From a bacterium BMS3Abin14 (GTDB lineage: Bacteria; BMS3Abin14), in contig BDTG01000008.1 in the NCBI GenBank assembly GCA_002897695.1, positions 105,345-169,344 of the forward strand: a DNA stretch of 64,000 nt, given 5' to 3'. Under the pieces are notes generated by a model. The model saw nothing but the letters and a program-made list of their open reading frames with translations, did no database searches and had not been told where the DNA came from. Below are positions 17,661 to 27,066 of the stretch, in pieces. The position numbers and the translations under genes are program-made. How positions within the stretch are numbered: position 1 is the first letter of the stretch; every line of letters begins with the position of its first letter.

Positions 17661-20102
17661 TCAGGGCGCAAGTTCCGGGTCACTGTAATCCGGATCAGTC
17701 AGAGCGCCGGAGAAAACCAACGGATAGATGGCATTCGGAAAATCCACGACGTTGTCGGCAGTGTGATCGTACCATTCCAGAAACTCCTTATTTTGCAGGT
17801 ACGGTGGGATTAATGGGGAGCCGGTGGTGCGGTTCATGGCGGAAATTTTCAGGATGCCCAGAAAATCGCCGCCGACAGTTTTCGAGAACACCGCCTCTCC
17901 GTCCTGGTTGGTCTGATATCTGATTATCATCTGATTGACCTTGTCGGGATCTGTTCCGGTCTCAAGGAGGCCGGCGAAATCCGCGTCCGGCCTTTGTTGA
18001 TAACTGCTGGTTGCACCGGCGGAGCTGTCCAAGGGTGATCCCATGATGTCACTGGGCAGACTGAGCGGGGGGATGCCGCCCTCCATGAAGGAAAAGACCC
18101 TCCTGTGATCCACGTTGGATGAAGGACTCGTCATCTTGAGGGCGCTGGACTCGGTGGAGAAATAATAGTAGGCGTTGTAGGTGTAAAAGGCGCTCAGCTT
18201 ACCGTCCACCCGGGCGGCCGTGTTTCCGTTGTCCTGTATCACACGCCAGACATACTCTCCATCGGGCGGAGCCGCCTTTGGATTCTGCCCCAGGGGAAAA
18301 CCGTTGTATTGATAGGTCCAGCCCAGTGGATAGACGGTGGAGCCCGGGGTTGAGCCTGATGCCCAGCGTACGCTGGATAATATGGAGGGCAACTGGGTAT
18401 CCCATGCCGGGCCGCCCGAACCGGGCAGGGTCACGGTGGTAGTCAGTGGCGTCGACCCGTTCCCGGCGCTGTCCATGGCGATTACGGCAAACCCGTAGGG
18501 GATATCGTTCACCAGGTCCCCGACTGTGGCGGAGGTGCCGGTGGTGTCCATGAAGGCGTAGATCCCGGAGGCGTAGGCGCCGGCATCGGATGAGGCGACG
18601 GAGCCGAGCGCGTGGTACAGCCGGTAGGTAATGGTTGAAGAGGCAGCCGCAGTTCCCCAGGAGGCCAGGACCTGTCCCGGCGTGGCCGTCGGGGAAACGG
18701 TGAAGTTCGTACCGCTCCAGGACGGTCCGGGGGTGGAACCCACCGGAACCGCCGGAGCGGCGGAGATCGGAGATCCAGCGATCCCCACGTCCCCGTTGGC
18801 CGCGAAGGGCTCGACACCGATCCAGTAGTTCGTCCCGTTGACGAGACCGGTGAGGGTTCCCAGGACCGACGAACCCGACGACCAGTTGAAGGTCTTCCTT
18901 ATATACCGGGCATCCCCGACGGCAGCCGATGAAGGTCCGGCATAGACCCGGTAACTGGATGCTGACGCGGGGTTGGTGAAGGTTAAGACAACCTGCCCTC
19001 CGGAAGGCGTGCCGGTGAAGGCGAGACCGTTTACGCTTCCCAGCGGCGTCCCCCCTGAAACCGGGGTTACGTTCCGGGTGGCGGTGGCCGCCAGGGTGTC
19101 CAGGTTGGCCGATGCGTCCCTGGCACGAAGGCCGAAGGTGTACCCGGTCCCGTTTTTCAGAAGCAGCGTGTCGTTGGGAAAAGGAGCGCCGGGACCCACG
19201 GTGAAGAAGAACGCCCCTCCCGAGGCGGCCCACTGGGCATCCCTTACCACCAGGTTTTTCTCCCAGTTACCGTCGGTCCAGGAGGAGGTTGGCGCGTAGT
19301 AAAGGTCGTATGCGTCTGACGGGTAACCGTCTGTCCGAGAGGACCAGAGGATCACCTGGCCTGTGCCCGCCGCCCACGCTCCCTGGAGACCTGACAGCGG
19401 GACCTCCCAGTCCGGCTGAATTCCGGACAGGGTGTTGTCGTATCCCGACGTATTCCGGATACCCAGGGGGAACCGGGTGTCGCCGTCAGTGTCGCGCCAC
19501 AGCTGAAAAGTGAAATTCACCGTACCGGCGAGGGACGGCTCCTGCCGCCATCGGAAGGTGGGCATGATCGGCGATGCGAACTCATCGGTATCGGCCGACC
19601 GATAGGGCGAAGATGTGTCCCGCCCATCCGTCAGCCACTGGTTGTCGGCGGGGGAAACCTCCAGTTCGTCGAGGTAGACGGTGACGACAGTGATAAAACC
19701 GTCGGCCACGGGCACGGACATTACCGTATCTCCCAATGCGAAACCACGTTTCGCGTAGGCCAGGTACGTCCCGTCCGGGCTCTCCCCCGAAATGTGGCTC
19801 CCCCGGAGGACCCATTCCCTGCCGCCCTGCGGATCCACAAGGCTTGCCGGATCCACCTGGACCGCATGATTCCCGCCCACGGAAAGGCTTTTAAACACCT
19901 GGCCCGTACTACGGGCCCCGGTAACGAGGGTGGCCCCGTCCACGATCACATGGACGCCGTCCACGGGAATCCCGTTGGGATCCGCCCCCTTCATGACCTG
20001 AACGACGATGGCAGTCTCCTTTGGAAGCGGGATCCAGCAGGCCGTAAGGGTCAGGGTCAGGCCGAGAATAATCAGGAGGGGCGCTGCCCCCCGTTTTTTC
20101 AT
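17661..20102 (-). CDS. Large lipoprotein with fibronectin type III-like repeats
   Basis: 813 residues, function unknown. The lipobox LTAC places lipidation at Cys22. After it comes a carboxypeptidase-regulatory-like segment (~30-110), a region of beta strands, then at least two fibronectin III-like domains (around residues 365-455 and 460-580, with GLVNGTNYWIGVEPFAANGD and LVNDIPYGFAVIAMDSAGNG). The C-terminal ~200 residues are Tyr/Trp-rich without a recognised domain. It starts inside the alaS stop (ATGA) and precedes gspC by 23 bases, so it is probably made together with the secretion system. A role as a surface or cell-envelope partner is only a guess. Confidence 0.8.
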   Translation of the reverse strand: MKKRGAAPLLIILGLTLTLTACWIPLPKETAIVVQVMKGADPNGIPVDGVHVIVDGATLVTGARSTGQVFKSLSVGGNHAVQVDPASLVDPQGGREWVLRGSHISGESPDGTYLAYAKRGFALGDTVMSVPVADGFITVVTVYLDELEVSPADNQWLTDGRDTSSPYRSADTDEFASPIMPTFRWRQEPSLAGTVNFTFQLWRDTDGDTRFPLGIRNTSGYDNTLSGIQPDWEVPLSGLQGAWAAGTGQVILWSSRTDGYPSDAYDLYYAPTSSWTDGNWEKNLVVRDAQWAASGGAFFFTVGPGAPFPNDTLLLKNGTGYTFGLRARDASANLDTLAATATRNVTPVSGGTPLGSVNGLAFTGTPSGGQVVLTFTNPASASSYRVYAGPSSAAVGDARYIRKTFNWSSGSSVLGTLTGLVNGTNYWIGVEPFAANGDVGIAGSPISAAPAVPVGSTPGPSWSGTNFTVSPTATPGQVLASWGTAAASSTITYRLYHALGSVASSDAGAYASGIYAFMDTTGTSATVGDLVNDIPYGFAVIAMDSAGNGSTPLTTTVTLPGSGGPAWDTQLPSILSSVRWASGSTPGSTVYPLGWTYQYNGFPLGQNPKAAPPDGEYVWRVIQDNGNTAARVDGKLSAFYTYNAYYYFSTESSALKMTSPSSNVDHRRVFSFMEGGIPPLSLPSDIMGSPLDSSAGATSSYQQRPDADFAGLLETGTDPDKVNQMIIRYQTNQDGEAVFSKTVGGDFLGILKISAMNRTTGSPLIPPYLQNKEFLEWYDHTADNVVDFPNAIYPLVFSGALTDPDYSDPELAP

Positions 20103-22762
20103 CTGGACATCTCCTGGAGAGTCGCCCCCACACGACCGATTATCTCGTCCAGCCCCCCCGGCCGTTTCCCCCCCGCCTGGGCCATGTCAGGCCGCCCGCC
20201 GCCGCCTCCGTCCACGAGGGGGGCCAGCCGGTTTATCAATTCAAAAGCCGGGTAGGTTTCCACGAGGTCGCGGCTCACGACGCAGACCAGGAAGGCCTTG
20301 TTCTCATCCCTCGTTCCGAGGAGGACCACCCCGCTCCCGATTTTATCCCTCATCCGATCGGCGGTATCCCTCAGGGATGTGGGATCCTGGCCGGGAACCT
20401 CGGCTGCCAGATACCTGATACCGCCGACATCCTTTACCATATCGGCCAGATCCGCCCCTCCTCCGGCCAGATCACTCTGAAGCTCCCGGATTTTCCTCTC
20501 CTGTTCCAGAACCGTCGAAAGGAGTTTGCGGATTCGCGCGGGAAGCTCCGGAGCCGAGACCTTTACAGTATCGGCCATCTCCTTGAGGGATTCCTCTTCC
20601 TCCCTGATCTTGCCCAGAACGCCCGTTCCTGTCACGGCCTCGATCCTTCGCACACCGGCGGCGACACTGGACTCCTGAAGAACCTTGAAAAGGCCGATAT
20701 CACCCGTCCGGCTCACATGCGTGCCGCCGCAAAGCTCCATGCTGACCCCCGGCACCGACACCACCCGAACCACATCCCCGTATTTCTCCCCGAAGAGGGC
20801 CATGGCCCCCTCTTTCATTGCCTCTTCCGAGGACATCTCACGGGTCTTGACGGAAATATTTTCCAGGACATTCCGGTTGACAAGGTCCTCGATCCGTTCA
20901 ATCTCCTGTTTTCTGAGGCCGGAAAAATGGGTGAAGTCAAAGCGCAGGCGGCCGGGGTTCACCAGGGATCCCGACTGCTTTACATGTTCGCCGAGGGTCC
21001 GCCTCAGGGCTGCCTGAAGAAGATGTGTGGCAGTGTGATTACGCCTGGTGGCCGACCTGGCGTCGTGATCGACACGGGCAGAACACGCATCGCCCAGTTT
21101 GACCTTGGCTCCCTTCGGAAAACGGCAGCGGTGAACCACAAGATCCGGCAGGGGACGGGTGGCATCGAAAACCTCGGCCTTAAACCCCTCGCCTTCCACG
21201 ACGCCCGTGTCGCCGGCCTGCCCGCCGCTCTCGCCGTAGAAAGGGGTCTGGTCAAGGACCAGATCGATCTCGCCTTCGCCGGACCACGAGTCGAGCGCCT
21301 TCCCCTCTCCTGCGATCCCAACGACAACTGCCGAATCGGTTTCCTCCGCGTCGTACCCGATAAAATGAACGGGACCGGACGCCTCACGGAGGGCACGGTA
21401 AACTTCGGGCACATCCTCCTCACCGGATCCAGTCCAGGCGGCCCTGGCCCGTTTTTTCTGCAGCTCCATTTCGCGATTGAAGCCGTCGACATCCACGGCC
21501 ATGCCGCTCTCGGAAGCGATATCCTCCGAAAGGTCGAGGGGAAAGCCGAAAGTATCGTACAGGCGGAAGACCTCGTCGCCCGGCAGTTCCTTCAGGTTCC
21601 GGTCCCGCGTCTGCTCCACGAGTTCGGAAAGGCGTCTCAATCCCTGGTCCAGTGTCCTGCAGAAGCGTTCCTCCTCCAGATGAACCGCCTTGACCACAGT
21701 TTCCATATTCTCTTCGAGTTCGGGGAAAACGTCCCCCATGTTTTTCCCGACGAGAGGGCATATCCGGTACAGGAAGGGGTCATCCAGGCCAAGCAGTTTC
21801 CCGTGCCGGGCGGCTCTTCTCATGATCCTCCTGAGAACGTAGCCCCTGCCCTCATTGGATGGAAAGACACCGTCGGCTATCAGAAAGGTGATCGCCCGTA
21901 TGTGGTCGGCTATCACCCGAAGGCTCACGTCGCTCCCCTCGGCGGCCCCGTACTTTACGCCTGCGACTCTGGATGCCTCCTGGACATAGGGAAAGACGAG
22001 GTCCGTGTGGTAGTTGCTGTCCTTGCCCTGAAGGACGGCCGCCAGCCGTTCAAGCCCCATTCCCGTGTCAATACTGGGTTTCGGAAGGGGGCTCAGCTTT
22101 CCGGACTTATCCCGATTGGACTGCATGAAGACCAGGTTCCACAGTTCCAGAAATCGTCCGCAGTCACAGGCAGGCCCGCAGGTACCCTCACCGCATCCGA
22201 ACTTCTCTCCCTGGTCATAAATGATCTCCGAACATGGGCCGCAAGGCCCCGTGTCGCCCATGGACCAGAAATTGTCCTTTTCTCCGAGTCTTACGATCCT
22301 CTCGGCCGGGAGGCCGGCGATCTCCTCCCACAGGTCATAGGCCTCGTCGTCATCCGTGAAGACCGTGGCAGTGAGCCTGCCCGGATCCAGGTTTACAACC
22401 CCGGTCAGGAATTCCCAGCCGTAGAAAATCGCGTCTTTCTTGAAATAGTCCCCGAAGGAAAAATTGCCCAGCATCTCAAAAAAGGTGTGGTGCCTGGCCG
22501 TTCTTCCCACGTTCTCCAGGTCGTTATGCTTGCCCGATACTCTCATGCACTTCTGGGTGGAGGTTGCTCTGGCATAGCCCCGTTTCTCCAGCCCCAGGAA
22601 AAGGTCCTTGAACTGCACCATCCCGGCGTTTGTAAAGAACAGGCTCGGATCGCTCCGCGGGACCAGGGGCGAGCTTCCCACCCGCTGATGCCCTTTGCTC
22701 TCGAAATATTTCAGGAACGCTTCCCGGACCTCGGCGCCTTTCAATTTTTCTCCTCCATTCAT
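20099..22762 (-). CDS. alaS: Alanine--tRNA ligase
   Basis: About 887 residues, full length. The class II catalytic core is at the N-terminus (FLKYFESKGHQRV, FTNAGMVQFKD, MGLERLAAVLQGK). The editing domain carries HTATHLL and CGGTHVSRTG, the two halves of the zinc/editing site that removes mischarged Ser and Gly. The C-Ala region ends in a Gly-rich GGGGGRPDMAQAGG segment. ATG 22762 overlaps the pilT stop by one base (TGATG). A TTG at 22744 sits five bases after GGAGGAG and could be the true start. Co-location with recA is common in this bacterial group. Confidence 0.96.
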   Translation of the reverse strand: MNGGEKLKGAEVREAFLKYFESKGHQRVGSSPLVPRSDPSLFFTNAGMVQFKDLFLGLEKRGYARATSTQKCMRVSGKHNDLENVGRTARHHTFFEMLGNFSFGDYFKKDAIFYGWEFLTGVVNLDPGRLTATVFTDDDEAYDLWEEIAGLPAERIVRLGEKDNFWSMGDTGPCGPCSEIIYDQGEKFGCGEGTCGPACDCGRFLELWNLVFMQSNRDKSGKLSPLPKPSIDTGMGLERLAAVLQGKDSNYHTDLVFPYVQEASRVAGVKYGAAEGSDVSLRVIADHIRAITFLIADGVFPSNEGRGYVLRRIMRRAARHGKLLGLDDPFLYRICPLVGKNMGDVFPELEENMETVVKAVHLEEERFCRTLDQGLRRLSELVEQTRDRNLKELPGDEVFRLYDTFGFPLDLSEDIASESGMAVDVDGFNREMELQKKRARAAWTGSGEEDVPEVYRALREASGPVHFIGYDAEETDSAVVVGIAGEGKALDSWSGEGEIDLVLDQTPFYGESGGQAGDTGVVEGEGFKAEVFDATRPLPDLVVHRCRFPKGAKVKLGDACSARVDHDARSATRRNHTATHLLQAALRRTLGEHVKQSGSLVNPGRLRFDFTHFSGLRKQEIERIEDLVNRNVLENISVKTREMSSEEAMKEGAMALFGEKYGDVVRVVSVPGVSMELCGGTHVSRTGDIGLFKVLQESSVAAGVRRIEAVTGTGVLGKIREEEESLKEMADTVKVSAPELPARIRKLLSTVLEQERKIRELQSDLAGGGADLADMVKDVGGIRYLAAEVPGQDPTSLRDTADRMRDKIGSGVVLLGTRDENKAFLVCVVSRDLVETYPAFELINRLAPLVDGGGGGRPDMAQAGGKRPGGLDEIIGRVGATLQEMSR

Positions 22763-23967
22763 CAAAACCTGTCGATCTTCATCCCGTCTGTCTTCGTGTC
22801 TTCCTTATCATCCCCATTTTCCGAGAGGACCTGCTGGTCCTTCTGCATCTTCTCAAATTCCACCCACGACTCATCAGTAGCATCAACTCCCTTGACCCTG
22901 AGTGTGAAATCGTCGGGGCGCGTGCTCTGGCGAAGGGCCTCCTCATAGGTGATAAGCTTCTTTTTATAAAGCATCATCAGAGCCTGGTCGAAGGTCTGCA
23001 TCCCATACTGGGTGTAGCCGGCCCCGATGATATCGGTGATCTCGTGTGTCCGCTCCTTGTCGACTATGCACTCCTTGACACGGTTGGTAGCCACGAGAAC
23101 CTCCACGGCCGGGACCCTCCCTTTTCCATCGGACTTCGGGACGAGACGCATGGAGATGATCCCCCGCAGGACCCCGGCCAACTGGAGCCTGATCTGTTTC
23201 TGCTGGTAGGGAGGGAACACAGAGATAATCCTGTTGATCGTTTCCGCTGCGTCCACCGTGTGAACGGTGCTCATGACAAGATGACCCGTCTCCGCTGCCA
23301 CCAATGCGGTCTCGATTGTCTCAAAATCCCTCATCTCGCCGACCATCACCACGTCGGGGTCCTGTCTCAGTGCGCTCTTTAGCGCCGCTCCGAAGGAAAG
23401 GGTGTCGGATCCGACCTCCCTCTGGTTGATCAGGCTCTTGATATCCCGGTGAAGGTACTCGATGGGATCCTCGATGGTCATGATGTGGGCCGTCCGATGC
23501 TGATTGATATGGTGGATCATGGCAGCCAGGGTGGTGGACTTTCCACTGCCGGTGGTGCCCGTAACGAGGATCAGGCCACGCTCTTTCATGGCGAGGGATC
23601 CCAGAACTTCAGGCAGGGTCAGTTCATCTATGGCCTTGATTTTCACCGGAATGAGCCTGAAAACGATGCCGATAGCCCCCCTCTGCTGAAAAACGTTGAC
23701 CCTGAATCGGCCAAGGCCGGGTACGCTGTAGGCCATATCCAGCTCGCTGCTCCTCTTGAATTGATCCTTCTGGGCGTCATTCATTACACCGAAGGCTATA
23801 TCCATGACCTCTTCCTGGGTCACACGCCTTGTCTTGGGAAGAGGGTGAAGCGCCCCGTCCACCCGGATAACAGGGGGATTACCCACTTTCACGTGAAGGT
23901 CAGACGCACCGTAACCAGCAGATTGCCGGAGCAGCTGATTGATGTCCAGTGGGGCCTGATCACTCAT
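22762..23967 (-). CDS. pilT: PilT-type retraction ATPase
   Basis: 401 residues. It has an N-terminal PAS-like domain ([19 protein letters not shown]), Walker [16 protein letters not shown], Asp box [11 protein letters not shown], Walker [13 protein letters not shown], and the AIRNLIR-like C-terminal region. It lacks the tetracysteine of GspE/PilB, so it is a retraction-type ATPase. The C-terminal tail (~365-401) is acidic and longer than usual. It lies between recA and alaS with ATGA and TGATG overlaps; no other type IV pilus genes are in the window. It could serve pili encoded elsewhere or, less likely, the neighbouring type II system. Confidence 0.93.
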   Translation of the reverse strand: MSDQAPLDINQLLRQSAGYGASDLHVKVGNPPVIRVDGALHPLPKTRRVTQEEVMDIAFGVMNDAQKDQFKRSSELDMAYSVPGLGRFRVNVFQQRGAIGIVFRLIPVKIKAIDELTLPEVLGSLAMKERGLILVTGTTGSGKSTTLAAMIHHINQHRTAHIMTIEDPIEYLHRDIKSLINQREVGSDTLSFGAALKSALRQDPDVVMVGEMRDFETIETALVAAETGHLVMSTVHTVDAAETINRIISVFPPYQQKQIRLQLAGVLRGIISMRLVPKSDGKGRVPAVEVLVATNRVKECIVDKERTHEITDIIGAGYTQYGMQTFDQALMMLYKKKLITYEEALRQSTRPDDFTLRVKGVDATDESWVEFEKMQKDQQVLSENGDDKEDTKTDGMKIDRF

Positions 23968-24995
23968 TGGGAATCTCCATTTAGCTCAGGTTTACTGGGC
24001 GCAAGATCGTAATGCTTCCTGACTTTCCCCTCAAGTTCCATGGTAATATCAGGGTTTTCCTTGAGAAATTTTCGTGTATTTTCCCTTCCCTGTCCGATAC
24101 GCTGTTCGCCGTAGGAGTACCAGGCGCCGCTCCGGCTGACCAGTTCCGCGTCCAGGGCCATATCCAACAGTGCGCCCTCCTTTGAGACCCCTTCCCCGTT
24201 TATCAGATCGAATTCGGCCTGGCGGAAGGGTGGGGCCACCTTGTTCTTGACGACCTTTACCCTGACCCTGCTTCCGATGGGAGTGTCCCCATCCTTCAGG
24301 GTGCCGATACGACGTATGTCCATCCTGACGGAGGCGTAGAATTTCAGGGCGTTGCCCCCGGTTGTCGTCTCAGGATTGCCGAACATTACACCTATCTTCA
24401 TCCTGATCTGATTGATAAAGACCAGGGCCGTATTCGTCTTGCTTATGGCCCCTGTGAGCTTTCTCAGGGCCTGGGACATAAGCCGTGCCTGGAGCCCCAT
24501 GTGGGAATCGCCCATCTCTCCCTCGATCTCGGCCCGGGGTACCAGAGCCGCAACCGAGTCGATGACTATGATATCGATAGCCCCGCTTCGCAGCAGCATC
24601 TCGGTAATCTCAAGGGCCTGCTCGCCGGTATCGGGCTGTGATATGAGCATGTCGTTGGTTCTCACACCGAGTTTCCGGGCATAGCCGATGTCAAGGGCGT
24701 GTTCCGCGTCGATGAAGGCGGCAACTCCTGAGCCTTTCTGGGCCTCAGCTATGAAATGGAGTGTCATGGTGGTTTTCCCCGAGGATTCCGGGCCGTATAT
24801 CTCTGTTACCCTGCCGCGCGGAATACCACCCACCCCCAGGGCAATATCCAGGGGCAAAGCGCCGGAGGATATGACGGGGATGTCCGGCAGCGGTTCATCC
24901 GAGCCCAATCGCATTATGGACCCCCTGCCGAACTGCTTTTCAATCTGGCCTACAGTTGCCTCTATCGCCTTTTCTCTATCCGTATTCTGTGCCAT
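23964..24995 (-). CDS. recA: Recombinase RecA
   Basis: 343 residues from ATG 24995 (AGGAGG nine bases upstream; the ATG nine bases earlier abuts that site and is rejected). Walker [10 protein letters not shown], the L1/L2 DNA-binding loops ([28 protein letters not shown]), and the C-terminal region are all present. It performs strand exchange in homologous repair and induces the SOS response. It overlaps pilT by four bases; the promoter upstream suggests it also drives the downstream pilT-alaS-lipoprotein-gsp string. I saw no clear LexA operator. Confidence 0.98.
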   Translation of the reverse strand: MAQNTDREKAIEATVGQIEKQFGRGSIMRLGSDEPLPDIPVISSGALPLDIALGVGGIPRGRVTEIYGPESSGKTTMTLHFIAEAQKGSGVAAFIDAEHALDIGYARKLGVRTNDMLISQPDTGEQALEITEMLLRSGAIDIIVIDSVAALVPRAEIEGEMGDSHMGLQARLMSQALRKLTGAISKTNTALVFINQIRMKIGVMFGNPETTTGGNALKFYASVRMDIRRIGTLKDGDTPIGSRVRVKVVKNKVAPPFRQAEFDLINGEGVSKEGALLDMALDAELVSRSGAWYSYGEQRIGQGRENTRKFLKENPDITMELEGKVRKHYDLAPSKPELNGDSQ

Positions 24996-25045
24996 TTTAC
25001 ACATCCTCCTGGTGTTCCCGGCCTGCGAGCGCTAATAACCGAGGA

Positions 25046-25074
25046 ATAATAGCAAATTTCATACCATTTTGCCA
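25046..25074 (-). promoter_or_regulatory. Predicted promoter for recA
   Basis: Minus strand TGGCAA, 17-base spacer, TATTAT, in the 90-base thpR-recA gap. A CGGGGG/CCCCCG hairpin around the thpR stop (about 25079-25100) lies just upstream and may limit read-through, though it lacks a T-run. Confidence 0.45.
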
Positions 25075-25085
25075 TTCCGGGGGAG

Positions 25086-25652
25086 CTAAATACCCCCGAG
25101 AAAGGGAAAAAACCGAATCACCTCATATTTCGCCCCGCCGACACCAAGATGGCTGTGGTACAGGGTTACCCCCTTTGGCTCCTGTTCTCCCCAGACACTA
25201 TTCTGCATATTTCTCACTGCGGAGGCAAGCTGCTTGAGGTTGATATTTCCCCTGACCCTTCCAATTGTCACATGGGGGTGAAAACCCCTTCGTTCCCTCT
25301 CCCACCCCATTGCCGCCGCCTCACCCTCCAGTGCCCCCCAGACCTTCTCCAGGGCGCCCGATGGTTCCAGGACGCCGGCCCATATTATTCTGGGATCCGA
25401 CAGGGCAGGAAAGGCTCCCATCCCCGACACAGTGATGGGAAAGGGATAGACTCGTGATGATATCCTCTCAAGGACCGATTTCATAGACTCTACCCTGTCG
25501 CCGGGGGTTTCGCCCAGAAATTTCAGGGTCAGGTGGATTCCGTCAGGTTTTACCCATCTGACGGGAGCCCGGGTCTTCCTCAATTCGTCGGCGGCGGCTC
25601 CAAGAGCATCCTTGATCTTCTGGTCTATGGCCAGGGCGACAAAAAGCCTCAC
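25086..25652 (-). CDS. thpR: RNA 2',3'-cyclic phosphodiesterase (2H family)
   Basis: 188 residues. The two HxTx motifs of the 2H phosphoesterase fold are seen as HLTLKFLG (~41-48) and HPHVTIGRVRG (~126-136). The enzyme opens cyclic phosphate ends of RNA. It starts at GTG and overlaps the pncC stop (GTGA). Neighbours pncC and recA are the usual ones. Its natural substrate is unclear. The window also encodes RtcB, which acts on the same kind of RNA ends, but the two genes are far apart. Confidence 0.93.
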   Translation of the reverse strand: MRLFVALAIDQKIKDALGAAADELRKTRAPVRWVKPDGIHLTLKFLGETPGDRVESMKSVLERISSRVYPFPITVSGMGAFPALSDPRIIWAGVLEPSGALEKVWGALEGEAAAMGWERERRGFHPHVTIGRVRGNINLKQLASAVRNMQNSVWGEQEPKGVTLYHSHLGVGGAKYEVIRFFPFLGGI

Positions 25653-26146
25653 AAATCCGCTTTTTCCAGGACTCGCACCAGAAAATAAAGGGCCCCGGAA
25701 ACGGTCAACTCCCTTATCTCCCTCCGGCTGCCGGAAAGAGACAGGGCTTTTACATCGAGAACCTTCGGGGTCTTTACAGCAATATATACGGTGCCGGGGG
25801 GCTTTTTATCGGAGCTTCCCGGACCTGCCACGCCTGTTGTCGACAGGCCGACCTGACTCCCTGTTGCGCGAATAACCCCGATGGCCATTGCCCTCGCCAC
25901 AGACTCACTGACCGCCCCTTCCTCATCTATCAGTTCGGACGGAACACCGAGGAGGGAGGTCTTCAACCGGTTGGAATAGGCGATCACTCCACCCGAAAAA
26001 TATTCGGAGCTTCCGGGCACAGAGGTAATCCTCCCGCCGACCATCCCGCCGGTACAGGATTCGGCCACCGCGATATACCATCCCATACGTTTGCAGATGG
26101 GGCCCAGCATATCCTCAATCTTAATGTTGTTGGCCGATTTTGACAT
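25649..26146 (-). CDS. pncC: Nicotinamide-nucleotide amidase, CinA C-terminal type
   Basis: About 165 residues from ATG 26146. This is the stand-alone CinA C-terminal domain, with AVAESCTGGMVGGRITSVPG, SEYFSGGVIAYSN and STTGVAGPGSSDKKPPGTVY. It deamidates NMN to NaMN in NAD recycling. The N-terminal molybdopterin-like COG1058 domain of full-length CinA is absent. The start overlaps the pgpA stop by one base (TGATG); the longer frame to 26185 lies inside pgpA. Confidence 0.93.
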   Translation of the reverse strand: MSKSANNIKIEDMLGPICKRMGWYIAVAESCTGGMVGGRITSVPGSSEYFSGGVIAYSNRLKTSLLGVPSELIDEEGAVSESVARAMAIGVIRATGSQVGLSTTGVAGPGSSDKKPPGTVYIAVKTPKVLDVKALSLSGSRREIRELTVSGALYFLVRVLEKADL

Positions 26147-26604
26147 CAAAGGAGCATCCACTCCATTACCCGCAGCGCCCCCCATGCAAACAGGCCGGCC
26201 ATTATGTCATCCGCGACAATGCCGTACCCCCCGGGCAACGTTATCTCCAGCCATCTCGCCGGTTGAAGTTTCGTCACGTCGAAAAACCTGAAGAGAAAAA
26301 AACCTGCGGTGATGTGGAGAATATCCGGAGGCGATCCGGCCATGGTGACCAGATACCCGGCGATCTCGTCGATGACAACCGGCTTGGGGTCCTTGACGCC
26401 CAGGAGGATCTCCATCCTGGATGAGACCGGAATGCCCACAAGGGCAGCTGCAACGGCGCCCGCAATAACCCCCGCGCTGCCCCACAACTGCGCGAGCAAC
26501 AAAAAAAGGGGAATGGCGGCAACTGTTCCGGCTGTGCCGGATGCCACCGGAAAGTAACCGGCGCCCAGCCCCGTGGCCAGGATCCGAACAAGAGTATCCT
26601 TCAT
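26146..26604 (-). CDS. pgpA: Phosphatidylglycerophosphatase A
   Basis: 152-residue inner-membrane phosphatase that makes phosphatidylglycerol from phosphatidylglycerophosphate. The family signature DPKPVVIDEIAGYLVTM (~75-91) is intact and there are about four hydrophobic segments. Its start overlaps the stop of the RDD gene (TGATG) and its stop overlaps the pncC start in the same way. Confidence 0.93.
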   Translation of the reverse strand: MKDTLVRILATGLGAGYFPVASGTAGTVAAIPLFLLLAQLWGSAGVIAGAVAAALVGIPVSSRMEILLGVKDPKPVVIDEIAGYLVTMAGSPPDILHITAGFFLFRFFDVTKLQPARWLEITLPGGYGIVADDIMAGLFAWGALRVMEWMLL

Positions 26605-27032
26605 CAGTGAAGCTTTTCGACCACATGGGTGTCGGCGATTCGGTCACCCAGGCGTTCTCCCATATCGTCCACAAAAACGAGCCATATCTCGACAAGGATA
26701 AGGGGAAGCGCTGCAATGACAAGCAGTATCCATCCCAGAATCGGGATAGCGGCCAACAGAAACATAAGGACAAACGGAAGATTACGAAAAACTGAGGACT
26801 TCAGATCGCACGGATCTCCATCCCTCATGAGCACCTCAAGCCCAAACACCATCTTTCCCAGGCTCTGACCCCTGGGCAGGCCGTCGGCGACTGCCAGATA
26901 GACAAGCCCCAGGATAATTCCTACAGGGGGGACAAAAAGAGCAAGGGCCCAGGCAACCAGGATATCGACCAGCCTGGCCATCACCCGTTTCAGGATGCTT
27001 GCCTTGCGCATATCTCCATCATACACCATCAT
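26604..27032 (-). CDS. RDD family membrane protein
   Basis: 142 residues with an RDD-domain pattern: the Arg-Asp pair is seen in MARLVDILVAWALALFV, then GLPRGQSLGKMVFGLEVL, and two further hydrophobic segments (~90-125). The role is unknown; some RDD proteins have been linked to ion transport. It is preceded by GGAGGAGGAG and lies 34 bases after gpsA. Its tight coupling to pgpA suggests a membrane function. Confidence 0.85.
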   Translation of the reverse strand: MMVYDGDMRKASILKRVMARLVDILVAWALALFVPPVGIILGLVYLAVADGLPRGQSLGKMVFGLEVLMRDGDPCDLKSSVFRNLPFVLMFLLAAIPILGWILLVIAALPLILVEIWLVFVDDMGERLGDRIADTHVVEKLH

Positions 27033-27066
27033 GTTTCTCCTCCTCCGGGTCAGGATAATCTTTCAC

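Noticed and set aside
20717..22948. 743-residue open frame antisense to alaS
   Set aside because: It mirrors the alanyl-tRNA ligase codons, has no ribosome site or recognisable domain, and runs into pilT. High GC makes long antisense frames common.
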